A stretch of 64,000 bases of DNA from NCBI RefSeq assembly GCF_040640155.1, contig NZ_JBFABE010000015.1, positions 1 through 64,000 of the forward strand, read 5' to 3'. The translations under genes were made by a program, and so were the position numbers. Each line of letters opens with the position of its first letter. Position 1 is the stretch's first letter. The notes below the pieces were generated by a model. The model saw nothing but the letters and a program-made list of their open reading frames with translations, had not been told where the DNA came from and did not search any database. Origin of the DNA: Streptosporangium sp040640155. GTDB lineage: Bacteria; Actinomycetota; Actinomycetes; Streptosporangiales; Streptosporangiaceae. Positions 31,974-40,880 of the stretch are shown one piece after another.

Positions 31974-33392
31974 TCAGGTGGCGAGGGTCTCGGTGACGGG
32001 CAGGCGTACCTGGAAGCGGGTGTCCCCGGGTTCCGACTCCACCCGCAGGTCGCCGCCGTGGCGGCCCGCGACGATGCGGAAGGAGATGTCCAGGCCGAGT
32101 CCGGTGCCCTCGCCGACCGCCTTCGTGGTGAAGAACGGCTCGAAGATCCGGTCCCGCAGCCCCTCGGGCACGCCGGGCCCGGTGTCGCAGATCTCGACCA
32201 GCGCGATCGTCTCGTGCTCCAGCCGGGTGCGGACGGTCAGCACCCCGCTTCCGGCCATCGCGTCGATCGCGTTGTGGATCAGGTTGGCCCACACCTGGTT
32301 GAGCTCCCCGGCGTAGGCCGGGACGGGCGGCAGGGCGGGGTCGTAGTCGGTGGCGACGCTGATCCCCGGCGGGATCTTGCCGCGGAACATGGTCAGGGTG
32401 CTGTCCAGCAGCTCCCGCAGGTCGACCGTCTGGTACGGCGCCCGGTCCATCTGGGAGTACTGCTTGGCCGAGGCGAGCAGCGAGGAGATCCTCTCGGTCG
32501 CGTCGGTCACCTCGTTCAGCATCTGGGCGATCTCGGTGGCCTCCGACAGCCAGTGCATCGCCGCGTCCAGGTGCCGCTCGCCGATCATCTCGCGGACCTT
32601 GGCCAGCTTGCCGCCCTCGAACCCGGCCGCGATCAGCGCGGGCGAGATCTCCCAGGCGTCCTGCACCCCGGCCTCCTCCAGGGCGTCGGACAGCTCGTCC
32701 TCGGCGTCGGAGACCTCCAGGGGCGAGCGGGGCGCCGCCTGGGCGATCCCGGCGGTGCACGCCTCCTGCAGGTCCACCAGGGCGCGCAGCCGCTCCGGCT
32801 CGATGCCCTCCTCCGCCAGCGCGGCCAGCCGCCGCCGCGAGGAGCGCACCTTCGTGCGCAGGTCGTCCACGGCCCGCACGGCCGCCGCGGCCGGGTTGTT
32901 GAGCTCGTGGGTGAGCCCGGCGGTGATCGTGCCCAGGGCGGTCAGCCGCTGCCGCCGGTCGACGAACTCCCGCTGGGCCAGCCCGCCCAGGCGGGCCCCG
33001 TCCAGCAGGTGGACCGCCATCGGGAACCACTCGCCCATGGCCAGGCCGAACTCCCTGGCCGGGAGCTCGAACATCCGCGTCGGCTTGGTGGCGCGCAGCG
33101 AGTGGCCGTAGGCCGCCGGGGCGCGGTCGACCAGGTAGGCGGCGACGGCCCCGGCGTAGACGCCGGGCTGCGAGGTCGGGGTCATGCTGGCCGGGCCCGC
33201 CTGGGTGTCGGTGGACATCACCACCTCGCCCTCGACGAGCACGACGAAGCAGTCGGCCGGTTCCCCCTGCGCGACGATCGTCTCGCCCGCGCCGTACTCC
33301 CGCTCGGTCCCGTGCTCGGCCAGCCACCTGAGCTGGTCCTCGGACAGTCCCTCGAACAGGAACAGCCCGCGGAGCACGTCGGTGTCGATCAT
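31974..33392 (-). CDS. Sensor histidine kinase with cyclic-nucleotide-binding domain
   Basis: 472 residues. An N-terminal cNMP-binding (Crp-like) domain reads LRGLFLFEGLSEDQLRWLAEHGTEREYGAGETIVAQGEPADCFVVLVEGEVVMS. A HisKA-like helix with LGTITAGLTHELNNPAAAAVRA carries the phospho-acceptor His. The ATPase lobe has ELNQVWANLIHNAIDAM, DTGPGVPEGLRDRIFEPFFTTKAVGEGTGLGL. No membrane segment, so it senses an intracellular signal. It lies 44 bases downstream of the receiver/TrxR fusion gene in the same direction. ATG 33392 has GGAGGCGGG before it. The pair is a recurrent two-gene unit in actinomycetes. Confidence 0.88.
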   Translation of the reverse strand: MIDTDVLRGLFLFEGLSEDQLRWLAEHGTEREYGAGETIVAQGEPADCFVVLVEGEVVMSTDTQAGPASMTPTSQPGVYAGAVAAYLVDRAPAAYGHSLRATKPTRMFELPAREFGLAMGEWFPMAVHLLDGARLGGLAQREFVDRRQRLTALGTITAGLTHELNNPAAAAVRAVDDLRTKVRSSRRRLAALAEEGIEPERLRALVDLQEACTAGIAQAAPRSPLEVSDAEDELSDALEEAGVQDAWEISPALIAAGFEGGKLAKVREMIGERHLDAAMHWLSEATEIAQMLNEVTDATERISSLLASAKQYSQMDRAPYQTVDLRELLDSTLTMFRGKIPPGISVATDYDPALPPVPAYAGELNQVWANLIHNAIDAMAGSGVLTVRTRLEHETIALVEICDTGPGVPEGLRDRIFEPFFTTKAVGEGTGLGLDISFRIVAGRHGGDLRVESEPGDTRFQVRLPVTETLAT

Positions 33393-33436
33393 CCCGCCTC
33401 CTTCGTGGGTGCCGCGAGGGACCTCGTCCGGGGCGG

Positions 33437-35161
33437 TCACGTCTTCTCCAGGTAGCGGTGGACGAGGGCGACGGCCATCGCGCCCTCGCCCACCGCCGAG
33501 GCGACCCGCTTGATCGAGTCGGCCCGGACGTCGCCGGCGGCGAACACCCCCGGCACGTTCGTCTCCAGGTGGTACGGCTCGCGCCGGAGCGGCCAGTTGC
33601 GCGGCCGGCTCTCGCCGGCGGTCAGGTCGGGGCCGGTCAGGATGAACCCCCTGCCGTCGCGCTCGACGGTCTCGCCCAGCCAGTCGGTGAGCGGCTCGGC
33701 GCCGATGAAGACGAACAGCCACTCGGCGTCGGCCGTGCGCTCCCCGGCGGCGTCCTTGAGCGTGATCCGCTCCAGGTGGCCGTCCCCCTCGGCGCCCACC
33801 ACCTCGGTGCCGAGGTGCACCTCGATGTTCGGGATCTGCGCGATCTGCTCGATCAGGTAGTGCGACATGGTCCTCTCCAGGCCGTCGCCCCTGACGATCA
33901 GGTGGACCTTGGCGGCGTACCCCGACAGGTAGACCGCGCCCTGGCCGGCCGAGTTGGCGGCGCCGACGATGTAGACCTCGCGGTCCCGGCACTCGGGCGC
34001 CTCGGTCATGGCGGCGCCGTAGTAGCAGCCGGAGCCGATGAAGTCGTCCAGGCCGGGGGTGCCGAGCCGCCGGTAGGAGACGCCGGTGGCGAGGATGACG
34101 GTGTGCGCGGCGATCGTGCCGCCGTCGTCGAAGCCCACCACCCGGGCCTGGCCCTTGACCTCCAGGCTGGTGACCGTGCGGGCGCTGAGCAGCTCGGCGC
34201 CGAACTTCAGCGCCTGGCGCCTGGCCCGGTCGGCGAGCTGGGAGCCGGAGACGCCGTCGGGGAAGCCCAGGTAGTTCTCGATCCTGGAGCTCTGCCCGGC
34301 CTGCCCGCCGGAGGCGTGCTGCTCGACCATCACCGTGCGCAGCCCCTCGGAGGCGCCGTAGACCGCCGCGCCCAGCCCGCCGGGGCCGCCGCCGATCACG
34401 ATCAGGTCGTAGAAGTCGGTGGCCGGGGCGGTGGACAGTCCCACGGCCTGGGCCAGCTCCGCGGGCGCCGGGGCGACGAGCGTGGTGCCGTCGGCGGTGA
34501 CGACCAGCGGCAGCCTCGCCGGGACCGTCCCGCCCGTCGCCGTGCCCGTCGCCGTGCCCGTCGCCGTGTCCGCCGGCCCGGCGGCCGGCCCGCCCGCGGC
34601 GCCGGCCGCCGCGAGCAGCTCGGCGCCCTCGGCGGAGTCGGCCAGCATCCAGCGGTAGGGCACCTGGTTGCGCGCCAGGAAGTCCCTGACCTCGTACGAG
34701 GGGGCCGACCAGCGCGCGCCCACCACCCGCAGCTCGTCGGACTCGCGCCGGTCCGTGCGCTGCCAGGCCTCCAGCTGGGCGTCCAGCACCGGGTAGAACT
34801 TCTCCTCGGGCGGGTCCCACGGCTTGAGCAGGTAGTGGTCCAGGTCGACCACGTTGATCGCCTGGATCGCGGCCTCGGTGTCGGCGTAGGCGGTCAGCAG
34901 CACGCGGCGGGCGTAGGGGTACAGGTCCATGGCCTGTTCCAGGAACTCCACGCCGTTCATCTGGGGCATCCGGTAATCGGCGAGGATCGCCGCGACGTCG
35001 TCGCCGCGCAGCCGCAGCTCCCGCACGCTCGCGATGCCGTCGGCCGCGCTGTCGGCCCGGACCACCCGGTAGGCGTGGCCGTAGCGTCGGCGCAGGTCAC
35101 GGGCGACCGACCGGGACACCCCGGGATCGTCGTCGACCGTCACGATGACCGGCTTCTCCAT
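33437..35161 (-). CDS. Response-regulator receiver fused to thioredoxin-reductase-like flavoprotein
   Basis: 574 residues. Residues 1-125 form a receiver: VTVDDDPGVS, phospho-acceptor in AAILADYRMPQMNG, LLTAYAD, YLLKPWD. A glutaredoxin-like segment with a TATGTATGTATGG repeat follows. From about 245 an FAD/NAD(P) oxidoreductase of the thioredoxin-reductase fold begins (YDLIVIGGGPGGLGAAVYGASEG; second nucleotide site EVYIVGAANSAGQGAVYLS; FAAGDVRADSIKRVASAVGEGA). The redox CxxC is missing: the site reads SGCYYGAAM with one Cys. So it is not an ordinary thioredoxin reductase; phosphorylation could gate electron transfer. Its partner kinase lies next door. Confidence 0.88.
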   Translation of the reverse strand: MEKPVIVTVDDDPGVSRSVARDLRRRYGHAYRVVRADSAADGIASVRELRLRGDDVAAILADYRMPQMNGVEFLEQAMDLYPYARRVLLTAYADTEAAIQAINVVDLDHYLLKPWDPPEEKFYPVLDAQLEAWQRTDRRESDELRVVGARWSAPSYEVRDFLARNQVPYRWMLADSAEGAELLAAAGAAGGPAAGPADTATGTATGTATGGTVPARLPLVVTADGTTLVAPAPAELAQAVGLSTAPATDFYDLIVIGGGPGGLGAAVYGASEGLRTVMVEQHASGGQAGQSSRIENYLGFPDGVSGSQLADRARRQALKFGAELLSARTVTSLEVKGQARVVGFDDGGTIAAHTVILATGVSYRRLGTPGLDDFIGSGCYYGAAMTEAPECRDREVYIVGAANSAGQGAVYLSGYAAKVHLIVRGDGLERTMSHYLIEQIAQIPNIEVHLGTEVVGAEGDGHLERITLKDAAGERTADAEWLFVFIGAEPLTDWLGETVERDGRGFILTGPDLTAGESRPRNWPLRREPYHLETNVPGVFAAGDVRADSIKRVASAVGEGAMAVALVHRYLEKT

Positions 35162-35242
35162 GTCCTGCCTTCCCCCGAGACGGAAAAATCACTGTGGGAA
35201 CACCCTCTAAGAAGGATGTCACACGGGTGTTAAAGCACGTTT

Positions 35243-36262
35243 TTATTCGACATTGGATGGATCGTCCGCGTCGGAACGCTCCGCCGAGCGCGCGCCGGGC
35301 TCCTGGGAGCGGGCGCCCCGCTCCTGGGGCCGTGTGCCCGGTTCCTGGGGGCGGGAGCCGGGCTCGTGGGAACGTCCGCCCGGGCGGACGGGCATCCCGG
35401 CGGCGCGCAGCAGGGCGGCGGGGCGGTCGTGGTCGGCCAGCAGGCTCCGCAGCTCGGCGTCGCCGGCCCAGAGCTCGTCCATGATCTCGTGGCCGACCCG
35501 TTCGGCGATGATCTGCAGGGCGATGTCCTGCCTGACGTAGTCCACCGCCATCGTGACCACGGCCGGGTCCTCGGTGTAGACGCCCCACGCGGAGCCCTGG
35601 GTGAACCCGCCCACCACGGTCTCCCGCCGGTCGCCGGTGACGACCAGCAGGCGGCGGTCCGGGTCGGGCCGTCCCCTGGTCCGGCCGCCGCGCCCCTCGG
35701 CGGAGGCGTCGCGGGCGGGGAAGCGGTGCTCGTACAGGTGTCCGACCACGCCGCGCGCGGGTCCGAAGTGCATCACCGAGGTCGTGACCCCGCGCTCGAC
35801 CGCGCGCTCGACCAGCGGGGACAGCAGCGCCATCTCCTCCGGCCAGATCGACAGGAACAGGTCGGCGCGTGCTCCGGCCACCACGTCCTCGGCCCGCGCC
35901 AGCACCGCTCCGGCGTCCTTGAGGCTGTGGATCAGGTGCGCCCTGGGCGGTGCCACGATCGCCGGGAGCGAGACCTCCAGCGCCTCGATCGAGTCGTCGA
36001 ACTCCCGGCGCATCCGCTGCAGCAGCGAGCGCGGCGGCAGCGGCAGGTAGTCGGTGGCGTCGTCCGAGCCGCGCAGCTCGTAGGCGGCGCCCTTGGCCAC
36101 CAGCTTGCCCAGCGTCTCGTAGACGGTGCTGCGGGGCACGCCGGAACGCTTGGCCACCTCGTAGCCGTTCAGAGGCTGCCCCGCACCCACCAGGGTGACG
36201 TATGCCTTCGCCTCATAGCCCGACATGCCCAAACGCTGTAATTGCTCCACTACGTCCCGCAT
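35243..36262 (-). CDS. TrmB-family transcriptional regulator
   Basis: 339 residues. An N-terminal TrmB winged helix (LQRLGMSGYEAKAYVTLVGAGQPLNGYEVAKRSGVPRSTVYETLGKLVAKGAAYEL) is followed by the effector-binding part (ARAEDVVAGARADLFLSIWPEEMALLSPLVERAVERGV...). A charged tail of degenerate EPGSRPQEPGTRPQERG repeats ends it. TrmB proteins usually bind sugars and repress transport genes. It lies 81 bases upstream of the receiver/TrxR fusion and may control it. Its own promoter has a paired repeat (36286-36318). Confidence 0.85.
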   Translation of the reverse strand: MRDVVEQLQRLGMSGYEAKAYVTLVGAGQPLNGYEVAKRSGVPRSTVYETLGKLVAKGAAYELRGSDDATDYLPLPPRSLLQRMRREFDDSIEALEVSLPAIVAPPRAHLIHSLKDAGAVLARAEDVVAGARADLFLSIWPEEMALLSPLVERAVERGVTTSVMHFGPARGVVGHLYEHRFPARDASAEGRGGRTRGRPDPDRRLLVVTGDRRETVVGGFTQGSAWGVYTEDPAVVTMAVDYVRQDIALQIIAERVGHEIMDELWAGDAELRSLLADHDRPAALLRAAGMPVRPGGRSHEPGSRPQEPGTRPQERGARSQEPGARSAERSDADDPSNVE

Positions 36263-36285
36263 CGCAGTTATGGTACGGCGCGAGC

Positions 36286-36318
36286 CACCTGTTTAGCGCT
36301 GTCCTAAAGCACCTGTTT
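36286..36318. promoter_or_regulatory. Candidate operator upstream of the TrmB gene
   Basis: CACCTGTTT occurs twice as a direct repeat (36286-36294 and 36310-36318). TTTAG (36292-36296) and CTAAA (36304-36308) form an inverted repeat between the copies. It lies 24 bases upstream of the TrmB start in a locally AT-richer stretch, consistent with autoregulation. Confidence 0.45.
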
Positions 36319-36459
36319 CGTGGAATTTTCGTCACTCGTAACCGCTTTAGGCTCTGGAGCTGCGGCGGAGCCGGACGTGATCTAGAAAGTTCAACTACTC
36401 GCGTTTGTTTTGGTCTGACCGCTAAGCGCCGGACGGGCCCCCGGGGCCGGACGGGCCCC

Positions 36460-37101
36460 TCAAGCGCCGGACGAGCCCTCGCCGGGCCCTCGGGCGGGCT
36501 CCGCGGGCGCCCGTTCCGGCCTCAGGGCCGCGACGGCGAACGAGGCGAGGGTGTCGGCGTAGGCGTGGGTGAGCGGGGCCGTCCGCAGCATCCAGCGGTG
36601 GTAGATCGGCCCGTACAGCAGCTCGACGGCCACGTCCAGGTCGGCGTCCTCGGCCACCTGGCCCGCCCGTCGGGCGCCGCGCAGCCGGTCCTTGGTCGCC
36701 TCCAGGTGCGGCCCCAGGATCCGTGAGGTGATCTCGGCGGTCATCGCCGGGTTCTGCAGCGCCTCCACGTTGAGCGCGCGGCTCATCGCCTCCAGGCGGG
36801 GATCGTTGTACTCGTCGACGATGGCCCGCAGCACCTGCCGCAGATCGGCCCCGAGATCGCCGGTGTCGGGCAGCGCCAGGTCCTGCGTGCCGCCCTGCCC
36901 GGCGGAGAGCACGGCCTCGACGAAGACGGCGCCCTTGGACGGCCACCAGCGGTAGATCGTCTGCTTGCCCACCCCCGCCCGGGCGGCGATCGCCTCTATC
37001 GTCAGGCTGGTGTATCCGGACTCGGCGACCAGGTCGAAGGCGGCACCCAGGATGGCCTGGCGGGACTGCTCGCTGCGGCGGGCCGGGTTAGGTGTCTTCA
37101 C
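36460..37101 (-). CDS. TetR-family transcriptional regulator
   Basis: 213 residues. The N-terminal HTH reads SRQAILGAAFDLVAESGYTSLTIEAIAARAGVGKQTIYRWWPSKGAVFVEAVL. The C-terminal ligand domain includes ALQNPAMTAEITSRILGPHLEATKDRLRGARRAGQVAEDADLDVAVELLYGPIYHRWML, the TetR_C_11-like type. GTG 37101 is chosen; TACATT (37113-37108, minus strand) sits 6 bases before it, so the mRNA is probably leaderless. Neighbours (glnII upstream, TrmB downstream) give no clue to its target. Confidence 0.85.
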   Translation of the reverse strand: MKTPNPARRSEQSRQAILGAAFDLVAESGYTSLTIEAIAARAGVGKQTIYRWWPSKGAVFVEAVLSAGQGGTQDLALPDTGDLGADLRQVLRAIVDEYNDPRLEAMSRALNVEALQNPAMTAEITSRILGPHLEATKDRLRGARRAGQVAEDADLDVAVELLYGPIYHRWMLRTAPLTHAYADTLASFAVAALRPERAPAEPARGPGEGSSGA

Positions 37102-37251
37102 GACCCGAATGTACCAAGAGGTGAGGCGAAACGTCTCGTCTTGCCGGGCGAGGCCGGGCAAGGGGCGGGCGAGCTCCGGGGTGGGAGCCGCCGGCCTTCG
37201 GGAAGGGGCGGCGGGTTCCGGGAAGGGCCTTCGGGTGGCGGGAACGCCCGA

Positions 37252-37290
37252 AGGCCGCGGAACGCCCCCGGCAGGACGGTTCCGCGGCCT
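37252..37290 (-). terminator. Terminator of glnII
   Basis: AGGCCGCGGAAC (37252-37263) pairs with GTTCCGCGGCCT (37279-37290), 20 bases after the glnII stop on the minus strand. Confidence 0.7.
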
Positions 37291-37310
37291 CGGTTCAGGG
37301 CCCGGTCCGG

Positions 37311-38324
37311 TCAGACCTGGCCGGCCTTCTCCAGAGCGGAGCAGCAGGTGTTCACGATCAGGCGGGTGACCAGGTACGGGTCGACGTTGGCGTTCGGACG
37401 CCGGTCCTCGATGTAGCCCTTCTTCTCCACCTCGACCTGCCACGGGATGCGGACCGAGGCGCCGCGGTCGGAGACGCCGTAGCTGAACTCGTTCCACGGG
37501 GCGGTCTCGTGCAGGCCGGTGAGGCGGTCCTCGATGCCGACGCCGTAGTGCTTGACGTGCTCCAGGGCGTTGGTGCTGAGGGCCTCGCAGGCGGTGATGA
37601 TCGGGTCGTAGCCCTCGCGCATCGCCTTGGTGGAGAAGTTGGTGTGCGCGCCCGCGCCGTTCCAGTCGCCCTTCACCGGCTTGGCGTCCAGGGTGGCGGC
37701 GATGTTGAAGTCCTCGGCGGTGCGGTAGAGCAGCCAGCGGGCGATCCACATGTGGTCGGAGACGTCCAGGGGGCCGGCCGGGCCGATCTGGAACTCCCAC
37801 TGGCCGGGCATGACCTCGGCGTTGATGCCGGAGATGGCCAGGCCGGCCTGGATGCAGTAGTCGAGGTGCTTCTCGACGATCTCGCGGCCGAAGACCTCGT
37901 CGGCGCCGACGCCGCAGTAGTAGCCACCCTGCGGGGCGGGGAAGCCGCCGAGCGGGAAGCCGAGCGGGCGGCCCTCCTTGAAGAAGGTGTACTCCTGCTC
38001 GATGCCGAACCACGACTCCTGGTCGGCATACTTCTCCGCGACCTCGGCCAGGGCCGCACGGGTGTTGCTCTCGTGCGGGGTCATGTCGGTGTTGAGGACC
38101 TCGCACAGCACGAGCACGTCCGCACCGCCGCGGATCGGGTCCGGGCAGGTGAACACGGGCTTGAGCACGCGGTCGGAGGAGGAACCGTCGGCCTGGTTCG
38201 TGCTGGACCCGTCGAAGCCCCAGATCGGGAGCTCGGCGCCGTCCGCCAGCACCCTGGTCTTCGAGCGGAGCTTGGCGGTCGGCTTGGTGCCGTCGATCCA
38301 GATGTATTCAGCCTTGAAGGTCAT
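37311..38324 (-). CDS. glnII: Glutamine synthetase type II
   Basis: 337 residues, the size of the eukaryote-like GSII found in streptomycetes and relatives, against about 470 for GSI. Signature blocks are AEYIWIDGTKPTAKLRSKTRV, LPIWGFDGSSTNQADGSSSDRVLKPV, WFGIEQEYTFF, GINAEVMPGQWEFQIGP, GDWNGAGAHTNFSTKAMR and ASVRIPWQVEVEKKGYIEDRRPNANVDPY. It makes glutamine from glutamate, ammonia and ATP. It is monocistronic with its own terminator. In streptomycetes glnII is controlled by GlnR, and a weak GlnR-like element lies upstream. Confidence 0.96.
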   Translation of the reverse strand: MTFKAEYIWIDGTKPTAKLRSKTRVLADGAELPIWGFDGSSTNQADGSSSDRVLKPVFTCPDPIRGGADVLVLCEVLNTDMTPHESNTRAALAEVAEKYADQESWFGIEQEYTFFKEGRPLGFPLGGFPAPQGGYYCGVGADEVFGREIVEKHLDYCIQAGLAISGINAEVMPGQWEFQIGPAGPLDVSDHMWIARWLLYRTAEDFNIAATLDAKPVKGDWNGAGAHTNFSTKAMREGYDPIITACEALSTNALEHVKHYGVGIEDRLTGLHETAPWNEFSYGVSDRGASVRIPWQVEVEKKGYIEDRRPNANVDPYLVTRLIVNTCCSALEKAGQV

Positions 38325-38677
38325 CGGCGAGGTCCTTGAGGATGGAGGGATCTGCTGCCCTCAAAGATTCGCAAGGCGCGATTTCGCAACTGTTGCCCGT
38401 GTGTGAACAGAATGTTACCCGGTGCCGTTTGGGCAGGCAGGGGCGGTGCGGAAAGTTCGCACCGGCCGTTCTCACGGCTGTGAGCTGCCCTTTTCCGTAC
38501 GCGAAGCGTCGCGGGAGACGCTCGTCACCCGGCCGGGCCGGTGCCGGTCCGCGCCCGGCCGCGTCCGTTTCGTCCCGCGTTTGTCCCGTCGGAGCTCACC
38601 CGCATCCGTCCGTTCCTGTCCGTTCCTGTTTGTATCTGCCCGTGTGTGTCCGTGTCTGTTCGTGCCGGTCGGGGGGC
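38325..38677. other. 350-base intergenic region, glnII promoter and unassigned repeats
   Basis: The part next to glnII (38325-38420) is AT-richer and should hold its promoter. Further right are T-rich degenerate repeats of GTCCGTTCCTG, GTGTCCGTG and similar words (38590-38670). No gene is supported. Confidence 0.5.
38402..38419 (-). promoter_or_regulatory. Weak GlnR-box-like element upstream of glnII
   Basis: On the minus strand GGTAACATTCTGTTCACA resembles a GlnR half-site pair (gTnAC, six bases, then a TTCAC where GAAAC is expected). It is 78-95 bases upstream of the start. The match is partial. Confidence 0.3.
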
Positions 38678-39313
38678 TCAGCTGTCGCCGAAGACGCGGG
38701 CGGAGACCGACTCGTGGGCCAGGCGCCGCATGACGTCCAGCACCCTGCCGTACAGGACGGTGCCGAGGACCAGGGCCTCGACGGCGGCCTCCCGGGGACC
38801 CCCGACCGGGATGGCGTCCATCTCGTGGCGGGTCACCAGGTCCAGGGCGGTGTCGGCGTAGGGGCGCAGCGCCTCGACGTCGGCGGGCATGCCCAGCAGG
38901 GTGAGGGTGAGAAGGACCTGGGCCAGCTCCTCCCTGGTCGGGGCGGTGGGGTTGATCTCCCAGCCCAGCTCCTGGATCACGGCGTCGACCCCGGCGCGGG
39001 CCTCGGCCCACTCCTGCTCGGAGGCGTGCGGCTCGACCGGGGGGGCGATGGCGTACTGCGCGGTGCCGAGCACGTGGTGCAGGCTCAGGGCCCTGTCGTC
39101 GACGGCGTCGATGACCTTGCGGATGGACGCGATCGGCAGCCGCCCGACCTCCAGCAGGGCACGGATCAGCCGGAGCCGCCGCAGGTGGTCCTCGCCGTAG
39201 CGCGCCCTGGTGGCCGAGGTCTGCTCACCCGCGGGGAGCAGGCCCTCGCGCAGGTAGTACTTGATCGTCGGGATGGCCACGCCCGATGCGGCGCTGAGTT
39301 CCGATATCCGCAT
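38678..39313 (-). CDS. MerR-family transcriptional regulator
   Basis: 211 residues. The MerR HTH and wing are clear (MRISELSAASGVAIPTIKYYLREGLLPAGEQTSATRARYGEDHLRRLRLIRALLEVGRLPIASIRKVIDAV). The C-terminal part is helical and lacks the Cys residues of metal sensors, so it probably binds an organic ligand or acts through protein contacts. It is divergent from the lipid-transfer thiolase, 393 bases apart, with an operator-like palindrome between them. That palindrome is of the TetR type rather than a MerR site. Confidence 0.87.
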   Translation of the reverse strand: MRISELSAASGVAIPTIKYYLREGLLPAGEQTSATRARYGEDHLRRLRLIRALLEVGRLPIASIRKVIDAVDDRALSLHHVLGTAQYAIAPPVEPHASEQEWAEARAGVDAVIQELGWEINPTAPTREELAQVLLTLTLLGMPADVEALRPYADTALDLVTRHEMDAIPVGGPREAAVEALVLGTVLYGRVLDVMRRLAHESVSARVFGDS

Positions 39314-39705
39314 TGTTGGATAGTACAGGTAGCCAATGGGTGACGCCTCTTCCCTCTTGACCGAGCAAGCGCTTGCCTAAGAGGAGTGGGCGCGTTACCG
39401 TACGGGCGGGCGCGTCACCGCGACGGGCGGGCGGACACCCGTTCGTGTCCGCGACGCCCGGCGGTCCACGGACGTCGCCCGCCGGAACGGATCGCGCCCC
39501 GTCCCGGCGGGCGACTCGGACGGGTGGAGCCGGACAGGTGGAGCCGGAGGTCACGTCCACGGTCACGGACGGTCACATCCACGTCCACGGGCGTCCACGG
39601 CTGCGGGCGCCCACGGCCACGGCCGCGGAGCGCTGTGGGGCGGGACGCCCGCGGAGCCGGGCGGCACGGGCGGGCACGACCGGGAGCGCGACGACGGGGG
39701 GCCGG
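39314..39705. other. 390-base divergent region between MerR and thiolase genes
   Basis: The left end holds the operator at 39364-39378. The remainder (39400-39700) is GC-rich with degenerate CACGTCCACGG and CACGGCCACGG repeats around 39560-39625. A frame is open through it ahead of the thiolase start, but codon quality is poor and I do not extend the gene. Confidence 0.45.
39364..39378. promoter_or_regulatory. KstR2-box-like operator before the lipid-transfer thiolase
   Basis: AGCAAGCGCTTGCCT contains the perfect 12-bp palindrome GCAAGCGCTTGC (39365-39376). It overlaps a TTGACC (39357-39362) that could be a -35 box for the rightward gene. It fits A-n-CAAG-nn-CTTG-n-T apart from the last base. 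Confidence 0.6.
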
Positions 39706-40800
39706 ATGAGGGACCGGATGAGGGACAGGGCGGCCGTCACCGGCGTCGGGATGACGGCCCTGACGCGGCGGTCCGGCAGGACCGAACTGGACCTCGCCGT
39801 CGAGGCGTGCCGCGCCGCCCTGGCCGACGCCCGCGTGGAGACCGGGGAGATCGACGCCGTCCTCAGCTACCACATGAACGACTCGGCCCCCGTGGTGCGG
39901 GTGGCGGGCGCGCTGGGCCTGGAGAGGCTCGGATGGCACAACGACATCTCGGGGGGCGGCACCCAGGCGGCCTCCATCCTGGGTGACGCGGCGATGCTCG
40001 TCGCCTGCGGCGTCGCCCGGAACGTGCTCGTCTACCGGGCGATGAACGGCCGCTCGGGAAAGCGGATGAACGCCGCCTCCACCGGCCCGCGGGAGCGCCT
40101 CACCGCCGCGTACGGCATGGCGGGCCCGATCCCGATGTTCGCCCTGGCGGCGCAGCGCTACCTGCACGAGACCGGCCTGGGGGAGGAGCACCTGCACGCG
40201 GTCGTCGACCAGTCGCGCCGGAACGCCGCCGCCAACCCGCGTGCCCTGCGGCGTGATCCGCTCCCGCTGGAGGAGTACCTGGACAGGCCGTACGTCTGCT
40301 CGCCGCTGCGGACCGTCGACTGCTGCCAGGAGACCGACGGCGCCTGCGCGCTGGTGGTCCGCGACGCGCGGTGCGCGCCGGACGAGCCGCGCGTCCGTGC
40401 CGTGGTCAGGGGCGGCGGGCCCGGCTGCTCGTCCATGGACCGCTCGCCCGACGTCACCGCGATCTTCTCGGCCCATGTCGCGGCACCGCTCTGGGAGGCG
40501 TCCGGCATGGGGCCCGGCGACGTGGACGTCGCGCTGCTCTACGACGCCTACTCCTGGCTGGTGCCCCGGCAACTGGAGGACTTCGGCCTGGCCCGCCGGG
40601 GCGAGCTGGGCGAGTTCCTGCTGGCCCGCCGCCACGCCGGGGTCAACCCGCACGGAGGCCTGCTGTCGGAGGGGTACGTGCACGGCCTGAACAATGTGGC
40701 CCAGGCCGTACGGGAGCTGCGGTCCGGCCGCCGGACCGCGCTGGTCACCGGATTCGGCGGCAGCTACGGCAGCGCGGCCCTGCTGGTCCGTCCGGGCTGA
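39706..40800 (+). CDS. Lipid-transfer protein / thiolase-fold enzyme
   Basis: 364 residues of the SCP-x/Ltp thiolase-like family: RAAVTGVGMTALTRRSGRTELDLAVEACRAALADARV, QRYLHETGLGEEHLHAVVDQSRRNAAANPRAL, TDGACALVV, DVALLYDAYSWLVPRQLEDFGLARRGE and GLLSEGYVHGLNNVAQAVRELR. The nucleophilic Cys of true thiolases is absent (DISGGGTQ at that place), as in Ltp2-type retro-aldolases. Such proteins work with a DUF35 OB-fold partner; the only one in the window is at 11513-12070, with a similar operator. Two starts are possible because of a 12-bp duplication (ATGAGGGACCGG): 39706, used here, or 39718, which has GAGGG at good spacing. Confidence 0.82.
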   Translation: MRDRMRDRAAVTGVGMTALTRRSGRTELDLAVEACRAALADARVETGEIDAVLSYHMNDSAPVVRVAGALGLERLGWHNDISGGGTQAASILGDAAMLVACGVARNVLVYRAMNGRSGKRMNAASTGPRERLTAAYGMAGPIPMFALAAQRYLHETGLGEEHLHAVVDQSRRNAAANPRALRRDPLPLEEYLDRPYVCSPLRTVDCCQETDGACALVVRDARCAPDEPRVRAVVRGGGPGCSSMDRSPDVTAIFSAHVAAPLWEASGMGPGDVDVALLYDAYSWLVPRQLEDFGLARRGELGEFLLARRHAGVNPHGGLLSEGYVHGLNNVAQAVRELRSGRRTALVTGFGGSYGSAALLVRPG

Positions 40801-40880
40801 GCCGCCCGGGCCGAGCCGCCCGGGTCGCCGGGGCCGGTCCGTCGGGCGGTGCTCAGCCGGGCCGGTCCGTCGGGCGGTGC

